Below are positions 50,418 to 58,561 of a DNA stretch of 64,000 nucleotides, one piece after another. The notes under the pieces were generated by a model that did no database searches, was not told where the DNA came from, and saw only the letters and a list, made by a program, of their open reading frames with translations. The stretch is from Abiotrophia sp938010525 (GTDB lineage Bacteria > Bacillota > Bacilli > Lactobacillales > Aerococcaceae), in NCBI RefSeq assembly GCF_938010525.1, contig NZ_CALLVK010000004.1, positions 1 to 64,000 on the forward strand, in the 5' to 3' direction. The stretch's first letter is position 1, and each line of letters starts with the position of its first letter. The translations under genes were made by a program, and so were the position numbers.

Positions 50418-51629
50418 ATGACACAAGAATTAACACAAACACCAACAGGCTTTTTCGGAGAATTTGGCGGCAGTTATGTGCCACCAGTTGTACAAGAGGC
50501 CCTGGACCAATTAGCGGCGGCCTATGACCGCTACAAGGATGACCCAGAATTTCTGGCTGAATACCACCACTACCTCAAGGACTACTCAGGTCGCGAGACC
50601 CCTCTCTACTATGCCGAGAGTTTGACCCAGCATTTGGGCGGGGCTAAGATTTATCTCAAGCGTGAAGACCTCAACCACTTGGGAGCCCACAAACTCAACA
50701 ACGTCATCGGGCAAATCCTATTGGCTAAGCGTATGGGCAAGAAGAAGGTCATAGCTGAGACTGGCGCTGGCCAACATGGGGTGGCGACTGCGGCGGCTGC
50801 TGCCAAGTTTGGCATGGAATGCGATGTCTACATGGGCGCCTTGGATGTGGAGCGCCAACGCCTCAATGTCTTCCGCATGGAAATGCTAGGGGCTACCGTT
50901 CACGCCGTACAAGAAGGGGAGCGAACCCTCAAGGAAGCCGTGGATGCTGCCTTTGGCGCATGGATCCAAGGCATTGAGGACACCTTCTATGTCCTAGGTT
51001 CGGCTGTAGGCCCTCATCCTTATCCTTCCATGGTCAAGGACTTCCAGAAGGTCATTAGTCAAGAGGCACGACGTCAGATTCTGGAAAAAGAAGGGCGCCT
51101 ACCTGACATGGTCATTGCCTGTGTAGGTGGTGGCTCCAATGCCATTGGGGCCTTTGCCGAGTTCTTACCTGATAGCCAGGTAGCCCTAGTGGGGGTTGAA
51201 GCAGCTGGCCATGGTCTCCAGACCGACCGTCATGCGGCGACCTTGACCCTGGGGACTGTCGGGGTCGTGGATGGCATGAAGACCTACGCGCTCTTCAATC
51301 AAGATGGCTCAGTGATGCCAGTCTATTCCATTTCGCCAGGGCTAGACTATCCTGGGGTAGGACCAGAACATGCCTATCTCAAGGATGCTGGCCGGGCTCA
51401 GTATGTGCCAGCAACAGATACCGAAGCTGTTCAGGCCCTCTTGCTCCTGACCCGTCTGGAAGGCATTATTCCAGCTATTGAGAGCTCTCACGCCCTAGCG
51501 GAAGTCATTAAGCGGGCCCCTCAAATGTCGCCCGACCAAATCATTATTGTCAATGTCTCCGGTCGTGGGGACAAGGACGTGGCGGCCATTGCCGACTACC
51601 TGCAAGCTCATCCAGAACTCAAACTATAA
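50418..51629 (+). CDS. trpB: Tryptophan synthase beta chain (lone trpB)
   Basis: A 403-residue PLP enzyme joining indole and serine to tryptophan. The N-terminus GEFGGSYVPP, the PLP lysine Lys92 in HLGAHKLNN, ETGAGQHGVA and the phosphate cup GGGSNAIG are all intact, as in the regular TrpB1 type. The ribosome site is GAGGAGG. No trpA or other trp gene is beside it; a terminator follows directly. It therefore probably salvages external indole, and it is controlled by the Trp leader upstream. Confidence 0.96.
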   Translation: MTQELTQTPTGFFGEFGGSYVPPVVQEALDQLAAAYDRYKDDPEFLAEYHHYLKDYSGRETPLYYAESLTQHLGGAKIYLKREDLNHLGAHKLNNVIGQILLAKRMGKKKVIAETGAGQHGVATAAAAAKFGMECDVYMGALDVERQRLNVFRMEMLGATVHAVQEGERTLKEAVDAAFGAWIQGIEDTFYVLGSAVGPHPYPSMVKDFQKVISQEARRQILEKEGRLPDMVIACVGGGSNAIGAFAEFLPDSQVALVGVEAAGHGLQTDRHAATLTLGTVGVVDGMKTYALFNQDGSVMPVYSISPGLDYPGVGPEHAYLKDAGRAQYVPATDTEAVQALLLLTRLEGIIPAIESSHALAEVIKRAPQMSPDQIIIVNVSGRGDKDVAAIADYLQAHPELKL

Positions 51630-51632
51630 GCT

Positions 51633-51668
51633 AAAAGAGACAGACCTTCTAAGGGGTCTGTCTCTTTT
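51633..51668. terminator. Terminator after trpB
   Basis: A 14-bp perfect stem (51633-51646 with 51655-51668) between convergent genes; the A/T outer stem serves both directions. Confidence 0.85.
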
Positions 51669-51679
51669 GCTGTGGGCTA

Positions 51680-51868
51680 TTAAGTCAAGAGGAGATGGGC
51701 TAGGCCTAGAGCTAGGAGTCCAGCCGTCATCAGGGCCAATTTGCCGCCCAAATGGGCCAACCAGATGTGGAGGCTGAGCTTGACAAAGACTAGCAATCCC
51801 AAGGATAGTGAGAGGAGGCAGAGGGCTAGGAGTTTGATAGCGCGCGGAATTTGGAGCAAGCGGCTCAT
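51680..51868 (-). CDS. Small two-helix membrane protein (62 residues)
   Basis: A very hydrophobic peptide with two predicted membrane segments (about 11-31 and 36-60). A strong ribosome site (AGGAGGT, 7 nt before the ATG on the minus strand) supports real translation. It lies 12 nt after the stop of the BceB-like permease, so it is probably the last gene of that operon. It may modulate the transporter; no known family was recognised. Confidence 0.7.
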   Translation of the reverse strand: MSRLLQIPRAIKLLALCLLSLSLGLLVFVKLSLHIWLAHLGGKLALMTAGLLALGLAHLLLT

Positions 51869-51880
51869 AGCTAGGACCTC

Positions 51881-53926
51881 CTAACTCTTGCTGGAGACAA
51901 TCTTCTCGTAGCTGCGTGAGGTAATCAAGAAGACCAGGAAGTAGAAGAGGGTGATGGCCAGGGCTGTGCCAATAGTTGGAATCAAGATATCTTCTAGGCG
52001 CATAGCGGAAATCAAACGCAGAATTAGACTCATCATGTGATAGGCGCCCGCCAGGTGGCAGAGGGCCAAGATAATTGGGGCGAAGAAGACCACAGTGATT
52101 TGCTTGCGGATGGTCTTGTGGATGGCTTGCTTGGTCAGCCCGACCTTTTGAAGGATTTCAAAGCGATCCGCGTCTTCCAGGCCTTCAGAAATTTGCTTGT
52201 AGTAGATGGTCAAGGCTAGGCCCAGTAGGAAGATAGCTGCTAGGAAGATACCGATGAAGAAGATAGAACCAATCATCTGCATGTAGGAGTCGCGGATTTC
52301 CGCCTTAACCAGGAAGGAAGCATTAACGGGAATGCCTTCATCAACATGCACGACCTTCAAAACATCTACTAAATGCTCGGCAGAAGCCAGTTGTTGGTCG
52401 TGGCTGGCCTGGCTATTGGCATAGACCGTGTAACGACTAATGAAGTTGGTGCCTGCTAGCTTGTCTTGGATGACGGACAGGTCGGAGACAACTAAGAGGG
52501 TCCGGTGATCAACGAAGTTCATCGTGAAGTCTGGTGCCTTAGTTTCCAAGAGGTTAGAGGTCAGGTGTTCTTGAATCTGGAAGCTTTGGCCAGACACTTG
52601 GATCTCTTGATTCTTGCGATCGGCCGCGCTCGCTTGATTGTCGAACCAGAGGACTTGGTTGCCTGCCAATTGATAGTTCTGACCGCTTAAGTGATTATAG
52701 TCTGCTAGGCTGATAATATTGAGGGTGGCACTTTCCTTGTCCGGATTATCATGTTTGACCATGCCAGTTTCGCTGTCGACATGAACTTCTTGGCCGGTAA
52801 AATCATGGCCATGGAATTTACCCATGACCTGGATGTAGTGGGTATGATCCATATCTACTAGGTCTAGTTGATATTTCTGACCAAATTGACTTAATTGCTC
52901 TTCTAGCGTCTTGCTAGCATCCACACTAGGCACTTGATAGGAGTAGTTGAGGCTGAGACTATAGTCAGTAGGGTAGAAACGGTTAATGGCTGATTCAGTC
53001 CCTAGGAAGAGGGAAATCCCCGCTGATAAGGTCACCAGCGCCATGGTGGAGAGTAGGCAGATGGTGGCCAGTCCGACCCCATTTTTACGCATACGGAAGA
53101 TCAGGTTAGAGGTGGAAATAAAGTTCTCTGGCTTATAGTAGTAGGACTTGCGGCCTTTGAGGAACTTGAGCAGGGTAATGGAGCCTGCCTGGAAGAGCAA
53201 GTAGGTCCCGGCTGTTACTAAGAGGACCGCCAGGAAGAAGACCATGATGGCAGCCAGGGCATTTTCAATGCTTAAGGCCAAGTAGTAGCCGTAGCCCATG
53301 AGGCCTAGGCCAACTAAGGCGCTGAGCCAGGTAAAGCGGCCCTTCTTCTCCCCGCGTCGACTTTCGCGGACCAGTTGCAGGGGCTTGAGACGGAAAATCC
53401 GCCAGCTATTAATGACAATCAGGCTTAAGTATAGTAGGAGGATTAAAGTCAGGCAGGTCCACAAGTATTGGGGCTGGAACTTGGTATCCAATTCCAGGCT
53501 CAAATCCATAATCCGTTGATAGAGGGCCAGAATCAGGCGGTTGACGAGGGCACCACTGGCAATCCCAACTAGGGCTGACAGGCCGCTGAAGACGGTGATT
53601 TCAATCCACATTAGGGAGAGCAGGTGGCGACGCTCAAGGCCTAGGATGCCATAGAGCCCGTATTCCTTGGTTCTTTGCTTGAAGACGAAGCCGTTAGCAT
53701 ACCAGATAATAGCGGCCCCGGTAATGGCCAGGATAATCATGCCCAGAGCCAGAACGGTCACGATGGAAGGACCTCCCCGCAGGCTAGACAGGCTAGGATT
53801 AAAGGCCAGGGTGATGAAGTTATAGAGGAGGGCCACCGAGGTCACGAAGGCCAGGGCGAAGGGCCCATAGAGACGGTAATTCTTGCGCAGGTTGGCCAGC
53901 GCTAAGGGAAAGAGTACTTTGCTCAT
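51881..53926 (-). CDS. BceB-type ABC transporter permease (FtsX family)
   Basis: A 681-residue permease with the Bce plan: about ten helices in FtsX-like blocks and one large extracellular domain (about 310-540) between helices 7 and 8. Such transporters free lipid II-cycle intermediates from peptide antibiotics (bacitracin, lantibiotics) and signal through the paired kinase. ATG 53926 is preferred over the GTG three codons earlier because the GAGGTG ribosome site fits it. It begins 1 nt after the ATPase stop. Confidence 0.88.
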   Translation of the reverse strand: MSKVLFPLALANLRKNYRLYGPFALAFVTSVALLYNFITLAFNPSLSSLRGGPSIVTVLALGMIILAITGAAIIWYANGFVFKQRTKEYGLYGILGLERRHLLSLMWIEITVFSGLSALVGIASGALVNRLILALYQRIMDLSLELDTKFQPQYLWTCLTLILLLYLSLIVINSWRIFRLKPLQLVRESRRGEKKGRFTWLSALVGLGLMGYGYYLALSIENALAAIMVFFLAVLLVTAGTYLLFQAGSITLLKFLKGRKSYYYKPENFISTSNLIFRMRKNGVGLATICLLSTMALVTLSAGISLFLGTESAINRFYPTDYSLSLNYSYQVPSVDASKTLEEQLSQFGQKYQLDLVDMDHTHYIQVMGKFHGHDFTGQEVHVDSETGMVKHDNPDKESATLNIISLADYNHLSGQNYQLAGNQVLWFDNQASAADRKNQEIQVSGQSFQIQEHLTSNLLETKAPDFTMNFVDHRTLLVVSDLSVIQDKLAGTNFISRYTVYANSQASHDQQLASAEHLVDVLKVVHVDEGIPVNASFLVKAEIRDSYMQMIGSIFFIGIFLAAIFLLGLALTIYYKQISEGLEDADRFEILQKVGLTKQAIHKTIRKQITVVFFAPIILALCHLAGAYHMMSLILRLISAMRLEDILIPTIGTALAITLFYFLVFLITSRSYEKIVSSKS

Positions 53927-53927
53927 C

Positions 53928-54686
53928 TTACTCACCTCGACTTGCCATGGCGGTCAGGGTGTCACTGATTTGTTGGAAGAAGGCGGTGTCGGTCTTGTCC
54001 CCGCGGAAGAGTTGGTGATAGAGAATGCCGTCGCGAATGAAGAGGACCCGCTTAGCCTTGCTGGCAGCAGTTGTTGAGTGGGTGACCATGAGGATGGTTT
54101 GGCCCTGGCGGTTAATGGCTTCGAACTGGTCCAGAATCATGGCCGAGGACTTGGAGTCTAAGGCCCCTGTTGGTTCGTCGGCTAATAAGAGGGAAGGTTG
54201 GGTAATAATTGCCCGGCCAATGGCTACCCGCTGTTGTTGCCCGCCTGATAATTCATAGGGGAACTTATCTAAGAGGTCGCCAATACCTAGTAGGTTAGCG
54301 ACCGGCTTAACCCGGCTATCCATTTGCTTGGCAGGTTGGTTGGAGAGGACTAGGGGCAGGATCATGTTGTCCTTAACGGATAGGGTGTCTAAGAGGTTGA
54401 AGTCTTGGAAGACGAAGCCCAGCTCATTACGGCGGAAGGCCGCCACATCGGCTTGCTTAATGGTAGTGGTGTCTTGGCCGTTGAGATAGACCAGCCCCTT
54501 AGTTGGCTGATCTAAGAGGGCTAAGATATTGAGTAGGGTGGTCTTACCAGAACCTGATTCCCCCATAATGGCCACATATTCACCTGCTTCGATTGAAAAG
54601 TGAATATCCTTGAGGGCTTGGACGGCTTGGCCGCCAAATCGTGTATGATAAGTTTTTTGTACGTGTTGAACATCTAGTAAAGTCAT
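53928..54686 (-). CDS. BceA-type ABC transporter ATP-binding protein
   Basis: A 252-residue ATPase of the MacB/Bce family. Walker A is GESGSGKTTLL, signature LSGGQQQRV, Walker B LLLADEPTGALDS, and the H-loop is VTHS. It powers the BceB-like permease. ATG 54686 is chosen because AAGGAG lies 8 nt before it; the GTG at 54695 falls inside that site. Confidence 0.92.
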   Translation of the reverse strand: MTLLDVQHVQKTYHTRFGGQAVQALKDIHFSIEAGEYVAIMGESGSGKTTLLNILALLDQPTKGLVYLNGQDTTTIKQADVAAFRRNELGFVFQDFNLLDTLSVKDNMILPLVLSNQPAKQMDSRVKPVANLLGIGDLLDKFPYELSGGQQQRVAIGRAIITQPSLLLADEPTGALDSKSSAMILDQFEAINRQGQTILMVTHSTTAASKAKRVLFIRDGILYHQLFRGDKTDTAFFQQISDTLTAMASRGE

Positions 54687-54721
54687 GTCAGTCACTCCTT
54701 CTTGAGTTATTTGATAGTTTC

Positions 54722-54794
54722 ATTATATAAAACCGGAAATTGCCTTACCTTAGCTTTGGCTTGCAATTTCCGGTTTAATCTTACATTATTGTCA
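54722..54794 (-). promoter_or_regulatory. BceR-type operator and promoter of the ABC operon
   Basis: On the minus strand, TGACA-ATAA-TGTAA (54794-54781) fits the TNACA-N4-TGTAA consensus reported for BceR-like regulators. It overlaps an inverted repeat GTCACT-N5-AGTGAC. The -10 TATAAT is at 54722-54727, and the -35 is poor, as expected for an activator-dependent promoter. Confidence 0.65.
54730..54776 (-). terminator. Perfect 14-bp inverted repeat between bceRS and bceAB-like genes
   Basis: 54730-54743 pairs with 54763-54776 across a 19-nt loop, followed by TTTT on the minus strand. It may end the kinase transcript, and it lies directly upstream of the -10 of the transporter promoter. Confidence 0.6.
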
Positions 54795-54811
54795 CTTTGG
54801 CAGTGACTGAC

Positions 54812-55804
54812 TTAATCTTGGGCTAATTTGGCTTGATTCAAGTCCAATTGAACTTGAGTGCCTTGGCCCACTTGGGACTTGAGGGTCAGGCCAATGCCTA
54901 GATTGGCAGCGATGGCCTTGCAGAGGTAGAGGCCCAAGCCAGAGGATTGTTGAGAAACACGGCCGTTAAAGCCCGTAAAACCACGTTCAAAGACTCGAGG
55001 AATGTCCTGGGCTTGGATACCAATGCCTGTGTCGGCAATAGTCAAGATACCCTCTTGGATACTAATCTTAATGGTCCCTTGCGGGGTGTATTTGATAGCA
55101 TTAGACAGGAGTTGCTCCAGAATGAGCTCCAGCCACTTGCGGTCGGTCACATAGACATAGTCCAGACCTTCCAATTTCAGGGTCAGAGGTTTATGGATAA
55201 AGAAACTCGCGTATTTTTTGACCACTTGATTGACTAGATCCTGAATCTTGACAGATTCTAAGAACAAATCTTGGTGGAAGGTATCCATACGCAGATAGTG
55301 TAAGACCAGGTCGACATATTGGCTAATCTTGAAGAGTTCCTGTTGCAGAAGGGGCCGGAGGGGACCCGTTGGATCCAGCTGCTCGACTAGGAGTTGGGCG
55401 GCCGATAGGGGTGTTTTAACCTGGTGGGCCCAGAGGGTATAGTAATCTAACTGTTCATGGTAATTGGCTTGATAGGCTTGCTGGGCTTGGATCAGTTGGT
55501 GGTGAGCCTCTTGCAGGCCCTGCCAGATGGTCTGCTCAGCCAAAGTGGAATTGGAGTCCTTAAGATGGTGCTGGTGATTGGTCAGCTGCAATTCAACCCG
55601 TTGGCTGTGGCGCCATTCCTTCCAGGCATCTAGGCCTGCCAGGGTCACTTGTAAGACTAGGCTTAGGATCAAGATATAGAGGGCAAGGTCCTTGTATAGC
55701 GGAAAGGCAAAGGCCGAAAGCAGCAGTAGGCCGTCTTGCAAGAGGCTGCTGACTAGTAGCCAGCGGCGGTTGCGTAGCCAGGATAAGAAAAAGTTAGGCT
55801 TCAT
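54812..55804 (-). CDS. BceS-type sensor histidine kinase
   Basis: A 330-residue intramembrane-sensing kinase. Two helices (about 16-36 and 40-58) have almost no external loop, so it senses through the ABC permease rather than directly. The phospho-acceptor is His127 in WAHQVKTPLS. N box LLSNAIKYTP, G1 ADTGIGI and G2 SSGLGLYL are present. It overlaps the response regulator gene by 11 nt. Confidence 0.92.
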   Translation of the reverse strand: MKPNFFLSWLRNRRWLLVSSLLQDGLLLLSAFAFPLYKDLALYILILSLVLQVTLAGLDAWKEWRHSQRVELQLTNHQHHLKDSNSTLAEQTIWQGLQEAHHQLIQAQQAYQANYHEQLDYYTLWAHQVKTPLSAAQLLVEQLDPTGPLRPLLQQELFKISQYVDLVLHYLRMDTFHQDLFLESVKIQDLVNQVVKKYASFFIHKPLTLKLEGLDYVYVTDRKWLELILEQLLSNAIKYTPQGTIKISIQEGILTIADTGIGIQAQDIPRVFERGFTGFNGRVSQQSSGLGLYLCKAIAANLGIGLTLKSQVGQGTQVQLDLNQAKLAQD

Positions 55805-56480
55805 TAGCAGTCACCAGGCCGTAGCCAATTCCTTTCTTAGTGTGGATGAAGTCCTCCAGGCCCACGCCTTCTAATTTCTTACGGAGACGGGCCATGTTAA
55901 CACTGAGGGTGTTGTCGTCGATGAAGACTTCACTGGACCAGAGTTCTTGCATGAGTTGGTCGCGGCTGACATAGTGACCAGCTGAGGCGAAGAGGACCCG
56001 CAGAATCTGGAATTCGTTCTTAGTTAAATCGACCAAGTTGCCCTGATAGTGGAGTTGGGTGGTCTTGAGATTGAGCATGGCCCCGTGATACTCGGAAAAC
56101 TCTGTCTCGGCGGTCAACTCATAGGCCCGGCGCATGAGGCCTTGGATTTTGGCCACCAAGACCATACTGTCAAAGGGCTTGGTAATATAATCGTCTGCCC
56201 CCATATTAATGGACATGACGATTTCTGTGGCTTGGTCATGAGAGGACAGGAAGAGAATGGGGACATTGGAGACTTTGCGGATTTCCTGGCACCAGTAGTA
56301 GCCGTTAAAGAGGGGTAGGGTAATGTCTAGAATGACTAACTGGGGTGAGGTTTGCAGATAGAGGTCCAAAACCTTATCAAATTCTTGGACTAGGATGACC
56401 TCATAGTGCCAGGTGGCGAGGATATTTTGGATGGATTGGGCGATAATAGGGTCGTCTTCGACCAGTAGAATCTTATACAT
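55794..56480 (-). CDS. BceR-type response regulator (OmpR family)
   Basis: A 228-residue regulator. The receiver domain (1-115) has the acidic pair ED near 8-9 and phospho-Asp52 in LVILDITLP, with the Lys in YITKPF. The OmpR winged-helix DNA-binding domain follows at 130-226. It likely activates the ABC genes through the operator at 54781-54794. A TATAAT (56501-56506, minus strand) and AAAGGAGGG lie upstream. Confidence 0.93.
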   Translation of the reverse strand: MYKILLVEDDPIIAQSIQNILATWHYEVILVQEFDKVLDLYLQTSPQLVILDITLPLFNGYYWCQEIRKVSNVPILFLSSHDQATEIVMSINMGADDYITKPFDSMVLVAKIQGLMRRAYELTAETEFSEYHGAMLNLKTTQLHYQGNLVDLTKNEFQILRVLFASAGHYVSRDQLMQELWSSEVFIDDNTLSVNMARLRKKLEGVGLEDFIHTKKGIGYGLVTANEA

Positions 56481-56602
56481 GGGAGCCCTCCTTTGCTTCT
56501 ATTATAGTGTAGCATAGGACGCCATAAGCGCCAAGTCTCAAGGGGGACCAGGAGAAATTTGCCAAAAAGTAGCTAAATTCTAAAATAAATAGGCAAAAAG
56601 AC

Positions 56603-56631
56603 TTTACTTTTGGAACTTGTTCCATTATAGT
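56603..56631 (+). promoter_or_regulatory. Promoter of the cold shock gene
   Basis: TTTACT (56603-56608), a 17-bp spacer, then TATAGT (56626-56631). The roughly 90-nt leader before the ATG is typical of csp mRNAs. Confidence 0.65.
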
Positions 56632-56729
56632 ATCAGAGTGGTAGATTAATTAAGAAAATGATTAAGATGCTTTGCTTTCTTCTTGATTATTTGAATGATG
56701 TATTACACAGAAAAATAAGGAGGAAAGTC

Positions 56730-56930
56730 ATGTTAAACGGTACAGTGAAATTCTTTAACGTCGATAAGGGCTTTGGCTTCATCTCAGGTCAAGACGGGGT
56801 CGATGTTTTTGTACATTTCTCGAATATCCAAGCAGAAGGTTTCAAGACCTTGAATGAAGGCCAAGCGGTCTCCTATGATGTCCAAGAAACTTCTCGCGGT
56901 TTGCAGGCCATTAATGTGGTTGCTATCTAA
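56730..56930 (+). CDS. Cold shock protein (CspA family)
   Basis: A 66-residue OB-fold RNA chaperone. RNP1 KGFGFIS and RNP2 VFVHFS are intact, and the N-terminus MLNGTVKFFNVDKG is standard. The frame is open further upstream, but AAGGAGG fixes the start at 56730. It has its own promoter, long leader and terminator. Confidence 0.95.
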   Translation: MLNGTVKFFNVDKGFGFISGQDGVDVFVHFSNIQAEGFKTLNEGQAVSYDVQETSRGLQAINVVAI

Positions 56931-56943
56931 TTCATATAAAGAG

Positions 56944-56976
56944 AAGGCTGGAAGCTAATTCGCTTCCAGCCTTTTG
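56944..56976. terminator. Terminator between csp and crcB (convergent)
   Basis: A perfect 12-bp stem (56944-56955 with 56962-56973), then TTTT on the plus side. Confidence 0.85.
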
Positions 56977-56981
56977 GTATT

Positions 56982-57344
56982 TTATAGCTTGCCTTGGCCT
57001 AAGAAGTAGCCTAGGGCGACACAGGCTAAGCCTAGGACTAGGCTGCTGGCCATATAAAGCAGGGCTTGGAGATAGTGACCTGCTTGCAGGAGTTTGAGAT
57101 TCTCCAAGCTGAAGGTGGAGAAGGTGGTAAAGCCACCGCAGAGACCAGTGATAAGTAGTAGCTGATCGCCCGGAAACCAGGCTTGACGCCCTAAGCGCGC
57201 GCTCAACCAGCCAATCAAGAAACTCCCCACTAAGTTGATGGCCCAAGTCTTAAGTGGAAAACTACCTTGATAAGGCAATAGCCCTAGCAAATAGCGCAAA
57301 ATAGCCCCCAAGGCACCACCGACACCTACTAATAAAAATTCCAT
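56982..57344 (-). CDS. crcB: Fluoride channel CrcB/Fluc
   Basis: A 120-residue four-helix fluoride exporter. The signature GGALGAILRYLLG at the start and INLVGSFLIGW, GLCGGFTTFSTFS in the middle are intact. Many Gram-positives carry two adjacent crcB genes; only one is here, so it is a homodimer or its partner lies elsewhere. No fluoride riboswitch was recognised upstream. Confidence 0.93.
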   Translation of the reverse strand: MEFLLVGVGGALGAILRYLLGLLPYQGSFPLKTWAINLVGSFLIGWLSARLGRQAWFPGDQLLLITGLCGGFTTFSTFSLENLKLLQAGHYLQALLYMASSLVLGLACVALGYFLGQGKL

Positions 57345-57396
57345 GTCATCACCTCATGGCTAACAGTATAACAGACTGTCGGACTTGAGGAAAGTG

Positions 57397-57426
57397 TAAA
57401 AAAAGACTGGGAGCTAGTCCCAGTCT
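57397..57426 (-). terminator. Terminator of the duplicated-domain secreted protein
   Basis: A perfect 9-bp stem (57404-57412 with 57418-57426) and T7 on the minus strand. Confidence 0.92.
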
Positions 57427-57436
57427 GCTAAAGATC

Positions 57437-58366
57437 TTATGGATTGACAACATATTCTAACATGACATCTTCTTCACCTTGGCCGTAATTGCCGGCGAAG
57501 TTAGGTGTGACTAAGGAGATGGTGCCATTTTTGTTGTGGAAGAGGTAGTAGGTATAACCGAATTGGCGCTCATTGCCATTGACAATGGCTTGAGGAATGA
57601 GGCGAGTGTTGACCTTGACCGTCCGGATACCAGAACCATCAGCCGAGTAGACCCGAATTTCTTTGGTTGGACCATCAACTACTTGGAAGCGATAGGTGTT
57701 TTGCTTGCTATCGTTGAGGTAGTTGAAGGACATGGTGTAGTTGGTGAACTCAAGGCTGTAATCACTTGGCGCATTGACAGCTTGTTTGTGATAGGTCAAT
57801 GGGCTTAAGTTTTTGGTGTCCACCCGGTAAGGGGCTTGATCTGCCGGTACGGCTTGGACAGTATTGTAGTCAGGTTTTTTGGTACCAGACTCCAAGTACT
57901 CAACATAAGGCGTAGCTGGATCTGGTTTTTGAAGGGTATTGGAAGCTAATTTAGGGAAAGCCAGGGAAATGGTCCCAAATTTGTTATAGAAGAGGTAGAA
58001 TTGATGACCACGAATGGCTAGCCCATTGCTTGGGTCAGTATTAACTGTTACCCGAGTATTGACATAGATGGTCCGAATCCCTTCTTCAGGGTAAGCCGAT
58101 TGCAGTTGAATGGTTTGGGTCGGAATTTGTTCGAAACTGACGGAGTATCTTGCAGAGTTAGAAATCAAGGTGCTGTTTGCAGCATCGAGTTGGAAGTTAT
58201 CAGGGTTTTGTCCTAAATCTACATTTGGACGTCCATAGGTACGGTTGCCAAGATTCTCTACAGGTACTCCATAGATGTAATCATCTTGGGCGGATGCTTG
58301 GCTGAGAGGTAGGGTCAGTCCTAGCACCAAACCTAAGGCCAAAATAAGCTTAATAAATCGTCGCAT
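57437..58366 (-). CDS. Secreted protein with internal duplication, unknown function
   Basis: A 309-residue protein. The signal peptide (1-26, cleavage SASA-QD) has no cysteine. Two copies of a roughly 95-residue beta-rich unit follow, about 70-160 and 205-309. Each contains GIRT-x-x-VNTR and YLF/YLFxNKxGTISL followed by a Pro and a closing EYxxxx strand. No wall anchor is visible. The ribosome site AAGGAGG is strong. I do not recognise the family. Confidence 0.72.
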   Translation of the reverse strand: MRRFIKLILALGLVLGLTLPLSQASAQDDYIYGVPVENLGNRTYGRPNVDLGQNPDNFQLDAANSTLISNSARYSVSFEQIPTQTIQLQSAYPEEGIRTIYVNTRVTVNTDPSNGLAIRGHQFYLFYNKFGTISLAFPKLASNTLQKPDPATPYVEYLESGTKKPDYNTVQAVPADQAPYRVDTKNLSPLTYHKQAVNAPSDYSLEFTNYTMSFNYLNDSKQNTYRFQVVDGPTKEIRVYSADGSGIRTVKVNTRLIPQAIVNGNERQFGYTYYLFHNKNGTISLVTPNFAGNYGQGEEDVMLEYVVNP

Positions 58367-58416
58367 TCTTATTACCTCCTTAATGCGAATTGAAAACGTA
58401 TTTACCTTATGTTCCC

Positions 58417-58445
58417 ATTATAAATTTCTAGGCAAATAGATTCAA
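58417..58445 (-). promoter_or_regulatory. Promoter of the duplicated-domain gene
   Basis: On the minus strand: TTGAAT (58440-58445), a 17-bp spacer, then TATAAT (58417-58422). Confidence 0.75.
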
Positions 58446-58508
58446 GGGAAAAAAGTTGACTTTTTTGCGTTTTTCTAATGTCTTTTCTATGCAAAGGCTT
58501 GCCAAGGG

Positions 58509-58517
58509 TGCTATAAT
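58509..58517 (+). promoter_or_regulatory. ackA promoter (extended -10)
   Basis: TGCTATAAT, an extended -10 with perfect TATAAT and no clear -35. Confidence 0.6.
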
Positions 58518-58561
58518 AGGAGTATCGATTATTTAAAACTCAGAATGGAGCGATTAAGACC

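Noticed and set aside
57345..57400. Fluoride riboswitch upstream of crcB
   Set aside because: The short upstream region does not show the conserved crcB-motif sequence or its pseudoknot.
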